A stretch of 64,000 bases of DNA. It comes from Variovorax paradoxus NBRC 15149 (GTDB lineage: Bacteria > Pseudomonadota > Gammaproteobacteria > Burkholderiales > Burkholderiaceae_C). Below, one piece after another: positions 60,344 through 64,000 of this stretch. Each line of letters opens with the position of its first letter. Within the stretch, counting starts at the first letter, position 1. A model generated the notes under the pieces. It did not search any database. It worked only from the letters and a program-made list of their open reading frames with translations, and was not told where the DNA came from. Position numbers and translations under genes: made by a program. The stretch is taken from the NCBI RefSeq assembly GCF_001591365.1, contig NZ_BCUT01000007.1, positions 496,001 to 560,000 on the forward strand, written 5' to 3'.

Positions 60344-61757
60344 TGTGGTGGAAGAGAGGCAGCCGCACGACAGCATCGAGGCCGATCACCTGTGCGGAAT
60401 TTTCCTGCGCGCTGCGGTTGTCCAGGCTGATGCGCCCGCCGAGGGCGAGCACGATCTCGCGGCAGATGGCCAGGCCCAGCCCCGAGCCGCTGGCGGTGTC
60501 GCCGGCGGAAAATGGCGCGAACAGGCGCTGGCGCAGTTCGGCCGCAATGCCGGGCCCCTGGTCGCGCACCGTCAGCACGGCTTCTGGGCCGTCCGAGCGC
60601 ACCATCACCAAAAGGGCGCCGCCGCGCGGGCTCTGCTTGATGGCGTTGTGCAGCAGGTTGCGCGTGAGCTCCTGCAGCATCCATTGGTGCGCGCGCACCG
60701 TCACGGGCCCGTCGATGGCCAGTTCGAAGTCCAGCGCCTTGTCGGCGATCAGCGGCGACAGGTCGAGCGCAATCTGGCGCACCACCTCGCCAAGCTCCAG
60801 CGGCATCGATTCCGGCCGCTGGCGCAGCTGCTCGACCTTGGCGAGCGACAGCATCTGGTTGGCCAGCGTGGTGGCGCGCTCCACGGTCTGGCTGATCTCG
60901 CCCAGCGCCTGCTCGGGCGGCACGTCGCCGCGCCGCGCCGATTGCACCTGCGCCTTGAGCACCGCGAGCGGCGTGCGCAGCTGATGGGCACTGTCGCGCA
61001 CGAAGCGCTTCTGGTGGTCGAGCAGCCGCTGCAGCCGGCCCATGACCTCGGTGGTGGCGTCGACCAGCGGGCGCAGTTCGCGCGGCGCGTCGGGCGCGTC
61101 GATCGGGGAAAAGTCGTCGGCCGCGCGCTTCTCGATGGCTTCGCCGAGCTCGCGCACCGGCCGCGTGGCGCGCTGCACCACCAGCACGGTCACCAGCGCG
61201 ATCACGCCCATCAGCAGCAGCTGGCGCCACAGCATGTCGACCAGCAGCTTGCGCACCAGCGTTTCGCGCAGCTCCAGGGTTTCGGCCACCTGCACCACGG
61301 CCATGCCGCGGCCGCGGCCGCTGGCCACGGGCTGCAACAACACCGCCATGCGCACCGGCTGGTCGCGAAAGCGCGCGTCGTAGAAGTCGACCAGTGCCGC
61401 ATAGGCCCCGCGGTCGGGGATGCGGCCGCGCCAGAACGGCAACTCGGCAAAGCCCGAGACCATCTCGCCGTCGAGCGCGGAGACGCGATAGAAAAGGCGG
61501 CTGCGGTTGTCGGCCTCGAAGGCCTCGAGCGCCGAATAGGGCACGATGGCGCGCAGCCGCGCGTTCTCGTCGTAGCCTTCCACGTCGAGCTGCTCGCCGA
61601 TGGTCTTGGCCGACGCGAGCAGCGTGCGGTCGTAGGCCGTGGTGGCCGCGGCCAGGCTCTGGCGGTACAGGCTCACGCTGTTGATCACGATGAACAGCGC
61701 CACCGGCGCGAGAATGCCCAGCAGCAGCCTCGCGCGCAGCGACAAGGCCCTCTTCAT
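60336..61757 (-). CDS. Sensor histidine kinase, TctE-like
   Basis: A 473-residue kinase. It has a membrane segment at about residues 10-28, a TctE-type periplasmic sensor domain (FYRVSALDGEMVSGFAELP), a second membrane segment at 181-198, HAMP and a HisKA domain with the phospho-His in RDSAHQLRTPLAVLK. The HATPase domain has HNAIKQSPRG (N box), VRDQGPGI and SGLGLAI. It overlaps the response regulator by 4 bp. Next to tctC it probably senses a tricarboxylate such as citrate and controls the transporter. Confidence 0.87.
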   Translation of the reverse strand: MKRALSLRARLLLGILAPVALFIVINSVSLYRQSLAAATTAYDRTLLASAKTIGEQLDVEGYDENARLRAIVPYSALEAFEADNRSRLFYRVSALDGEMVSGFAELPFWRGRIPDRGAYAALVDFYDARFRDQPVRMAVLLQPVASGRGRGMAVVQVAETLELRETLVRKLLVDMLWRQLLLMGVIALVTVLVVQRATRPVRELGEAIEKRAADDFSPIDAPDAPRELRPLVDATTEVMGRLQRLLDHQKRFVRDSAHQLRTPLAVLKAQVQSARRGDVPPEQALGEISQTVERATTLANQMLSLAKVEQLRQRPESMPLELGEVVRQIALDLSPLIADKALDFELAIDGPVTVRAHQWMLQELTRNLLHNAIKQSPRGGALLVMVRSDGPEAVLTVRDQGPGIAAELRQRLFAPFSAGDTASGSGLGLAICREIVLALGGRISLDNRSAQENSAQVIGLDAVVRLPLFHHNA

Positions 61758-62434
61758 GGCTCGGCGCGCAGCAGGTAGCCCAGTCCGCGCAGCGTCATCA
61801 GCGCCGCGCCGGTGCCCGCGAGCTTCTTGCGCAGGCGATACACCACCACCTCGATGGCCTCGTACTGCACGTCGGTCTCACCCGGGAACACGAGCTCGAA
61901 GAGCCGCTCCTTGCTCACCGCGTGGCCGGGCTTCATCATCAGCGCCTTGAGCAGCGCCAGCTCGCGCGGCGTGAGCTCCAGGATGCCGGCGCGGTGGTAG
62001 ATGGCGCCGCTTTCGGGGTCGAAGCGCAGCCCGCCCACCTCCTGCGGGTTCAGGACCGCGTCGGCACCGGCGTTCTGGTGGCGCCGGCGCAGTGCGCGGA
62101 TGCGTGCTTCCAGCTCGTCGAGATCGAAGGGCTTGGGCAGGTAGTCGTCGGCGCCGGCGTTCAGGCCCATGATGCGGTCGCCGACCGTGCCGCGGGCCGT
62201 GAGCAGCAGCACCGGCGTGCGCAGCCCCGCGGCGCGCGCCTGGGCCAGCACCTGCAGGCCGTCGAGGTTGGGCAGGCTCAGGTCGAGCGCCACCACGTCG
62301 GGCTCCAGGGCGCGCCATTGTTCGACGGCCAGGGCGCCGTCGCCGCAGATGCGCACGTCGATCCTGCTGCGGGCGAGGGCGCGCTGCAGGGTGACCTGCA
62401 TCGAGGGATCGTCTTCGACCAGCAGCAGCTTCAT
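61754..62434 (-). CDS. OmpR-family response regulator, TctD-like
   Basis: A 226-residue regulator. The receiver has the acidic pair in LLVEDDPSMQ, phospho-Asp in VALDLSLPNLDG and Lys in DYLPKPFDLDEL. A winged-helix OmpR-type DNA-binding domain follows (ILELTPRELALLKALM; VSKERLFELVF; VVVYRLRKKL). It is divergent from tctC with a 127-bp gap, as in tctD-tctCBA loci of other proteobacteria. Confidence 0.88.
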   Translation of the reverse strand: MKLLLVEDDPSMQVTLQRALARSRIDVRICGDGALAVEQWRALEPDVVALDLSLPNLDGLQVLAQARAAGLRTPVLLLTARGTVGDRIMGLNAGADDYLPKPFDLDELEARIRALRRRHQNAGADAVLNPQEVGGLRFDPESGAIYHRAGILELTPRELALLKALMMKPGHAVSKERLFELVFPGETDVQYEAIEVVVYRLRKKLAGTGAALMTLRGLGYLLRAEP

Positions 62435-62561
62435 GGGGTGTGGTGGGGGAATGGTACTTCGGTGTTTTCCCCAGTCCGGTGGACAGCCAACTGACAGCAG
62501 GGCGGCGCATGATAGCGGCTCAGGTCCAAGTCAGGTTTTCTTTAGTTCTCAGGAGACAACG

Positions 62562-63521
62562 ATGCGTCGCGACACCTTTTTGAAGTCATTGGCCGCGCTG
62601 GCCGCCGCCGGAGCCCTGCCGTTGTCGGCACGCGCCGCAGCCAACGTCAAGATGATGATTCCAGCCAACCCGGGCGGCGGCTGGGATACCACGGGCCGCG
62701 CGCTGGGCAAGGCAATGACCGAATCCAAGCAGGCCGACACGGTCACCTACGACAACAAGGGCGGCGCCGCCGGCGCGCTGGGCCTGGCCCAGTTCGTGAA
62801 CGGCTCCAAGGGCGATCCGAACGCGCTCATGGTCATGGGCTCCGTCATGCTCGGCGGCATCATCACCGGCAAGCCGCCGGTCAACCTCTCGCAGGCCACG
62901 CCAATTGCGCGCCTGACCACCGAATACAACGTGTTCGTGCTGCCGGCCAATTCGCCCTTCAAGACCATGAAGGACGTGGTCGAGCAGCTCAAGAAGGACC
63001 CGGGCAGCGTCAAGTGGGGCGGCGGTTCGCGCGGTTCCACCGAGCACATTGCCGCGGCCATGATCGCGCAGAAGGTCGGCGCCGATCCGTCCAAGATCAA
63101 CTACGTGGCCTTCCGCGGCGGCGGCGAAGCCACGGCCGCCATCCTGGGCGGCAACGTCACCGTCGGCGGCAGCGGCTACAGCGAGTTCGCCGAGTACATC
63201 GCCGCCGGCAAGATGAAGCCCATTGCGGTCACCTCGGCCCAGCGCCTGCCGGGCATCAACGTGCCCACGCTCAAGGAGCAGGGCATCGACGTGGAGATCG
63301 GCAACTGGCGCGGCGTGTATGGCGCCCCCGGCATCAGCGCCGAGCAGCGCAAGGCGCTGACCGACATGGTGCTGGCCGCGCTCAAGAGCCCGTCGTGGGC
63401 CGAATCGCTCAAGAAGAACGACTGGACGCCGGCCGTGCTGTCGGGCGACGCCTTTGCCAAGTTCGTCGACGACGACTTCGCGAGCCTGCGCGCGATCATG
63501 GCCAAGTCCGGGATGATCTGA
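62562..63521 (+). CDS. tctC: Tripartite tricarboxylate transporter binding protein TctC
   Basis: A 319-residue Bug/TctC protein with signal peptide (SLAALAAAGALPLSARA-AA). VKMMIPANPGGGWDTTGRALG is the ligand loop, followed by YDNKGGAAGALGLAQFVNG and GNVTVGGSGYSEFAEYIAAGKM. It captures a tricarboxylate for the TctAB membrane parts. Shine-Dalgarno CAGGAGACAACG is strong. Followed after 179 bp by tctB; the gap contains hairpin repeats. Confidence 0.9.
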   Translation: MRRDTFLKSLAALAAAGALPLSARAAANVKMMIPANPGGGWDTTGRALGKAMTESKQADTVTYDNKGGAAGALGLAQFVNGSKGDPNALMVMGSVMLGGIITGKPPVNLSQATPIARLTTEYNVFVLPANSPFKTMKDVVEQLKKDPGSVKWGGGSRGSTEHIAAAMIAQKVGADPSKINYVAFRGGGEATAAILGGNVTVGGSGYSEFAEYIAAGKMKPIAVTSAQRLPGINVPTLKEQGIDVEIGNWRGVYGAPGISAEQRKALTDMVLAALKSPSWAESLKKNDWTPAVLSGDAFAKFVDDDFASLRAIMAKSGMI

Positions 63522-63529
63522 TTTCGCTC

Positions 63530-63660
63530 GCCCCCAGTCTTCGCGCACTTCGTGTCGCTACGCCAACCCCCTACCGGGGGCAACACCAGAGGCCCGGCGG
63601 AGCCGGTTCCTCGGTGTTCCTGGCAGGGGATGGGGGCTCTTTCGAGTAGTGGGGGCTTTC
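63530..63660. repeat. REP-like intergenic hairpin element between tctC and tctB
   Basis: Two hairpins lie here. CCCCC-TACC-GGGGG occupies 63567-63580. A larger compound stem spans 63582-63618: AACACC pairs with GGTGTT, GAGG with CCTC, and an inner CCGGC-GGA-GCCGG. The flanks contain CACTTCGTGTCGC. Similar-looking sequences recur between genes in Comamonadaceae as I recall, so it may be a dispersed repeat, but only one copy is in this window. Confidence 0.55.
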
Positions 63661-63700
63661 AGCGAGTCCCCGTTCCTTTCCCTGACTGCGGGAGCAAAAA

Positions 63701-64000
63701 ATGACAACTCCAGAATCCTCGGTCTCGCCGCAAGCTGCGGCCACGTGGCCGCAAACATTGGTCGGGGCCGGCGTGCTGCTGACCGGCTTGGCGCTGGCTT
63801 TCGGCGCCATCGGCATTTCTTCCGAGGCCGGCTACGGCGGCGTCGGGCCCAACTTCCTGCCCTGGCTGGTGTCGGGCGTGCTCACGCTGTGCGGCGCCTG
63901 GATTCTCTGGGAAGCGCGCACCGGCGGCTTTCGCGAGCTCGACGCACCCTCGGGCGCGGAGCATGCCTACTGGCCGGGCTTCGTCTGGGTGTCGGCCGGC
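63701..64000 (+). CDS. tctB: Tripartite tricarboxylate transporter small membrane subunit TctB (3' end outside window)
   Basis: The first 100 residues of a TctB-like protein. A first membrane helix (LVGAGVLLTGLALAFGAIG) is followed by GYGGVGPNFLPWLVSGVLTLCGAWILWE, the typical TctB pattern of a GPxFxP turn and second helix. GGGAGCAAAAA precedes ATG 63701. The gene is cut by the window end; tctA is expected next. Confidence 0.85.
   Translation, partial: MTTPESSVSPQAAATWPQTLVGAGVLLTGLALAFGAIGISSEAGYGGVGPNFLPWLVSGVLTLCGAWILWEARTGGFRELDAPSGAEHAYWPGFVWVSAG

Overview
The window is a very GC-rich, densely packed stretch of chromosome whose gene content points to a facultatively methylotrophic and autotrophic betaproteobacterium of the Burkholderiales, most likely Comamonadaceae (Variovorax-like). 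The pointers are Bug/TctC-type binding proteins, an Fds-type NAD formate dehydrogenase, red-type (form IC) RuBisCO with CbbX, and H4MPT-linked C1 enzymes. The genus is inferred from gene content; no rRNA gene or marker phylogeny is available here. No tRNA, rRNA, CRISPR array, insertion sequence or phage gene was seen.

Layout. (1) 1-12.2 kb: H4MPT/methylofuran block. It holds a DUF447 protein, four methylofuran-biosynthesis homologues (MfnB, MfnE-, MfnF- and MfnD-like), a HisA-like protein, the formyltransferase/hydrolase genes fhcBADC, a Fae homologue whose usual catalytic His appears replaced, and a fused PabB-PabC that supplies p-aminobenzoate. (2) 12.2-16 kb: a HAD phosphatase, a MoxXY-like two-component system and an alpha/beta hydrolase. 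(3) 16.07-19.4 kb: pqqABCDE, with the 24-residue pqqA followed by a strong hairpin. (4) 19.4-30.7 kb, minus strand: a 13-gene run xoxF-xoxG-xoxJ-two small exported proteins-YVTN propeller-mxaD-mxaR-S-A-C-K-L. XoxF carries the lanthanide Asp. (5) 31.3-38.4 kb, divergent from xoxF: ABC ATPase, beta-propeller, binding protein, ABC-2 permease, a Bug protein and a TonB-dependent receptor. This resembles the lanthanide-uptake systems Lut and PedA1A2BC. (6) 38.4-51 kb: cbbR and the operon cbbLSXYEZFPTKA. (7) 51-58.2 kb: fdsGBA-fdhD-fdsD and the divergent regulator fdsR. (8) 58.3-64 kb: a lipoprotein, PPK2, an S4-domain protein, TctDE-like regulators, tctC and a tctB cut by the window end.

How it works together. 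Methanol is oxidised in the periplasm by PQQ- and lanthanide-dependent XoxF, with electrons passing to XoxG. Formaldehyde is then carried on H4MPT and released as formate by Fhc. Formate is oxidised to CO2 by Fds, giving NADH, and CO2 is fixed by the Calvin cycle. The window therefore encodes most of a methanol-to-CO2-to-biomass route, plus cofactor synthesis (PQQ, methylofuran, pABA) and probable metal supply. The H4MPT redox enzymes (mtdB, mch) and a GAPDH are not in the window.
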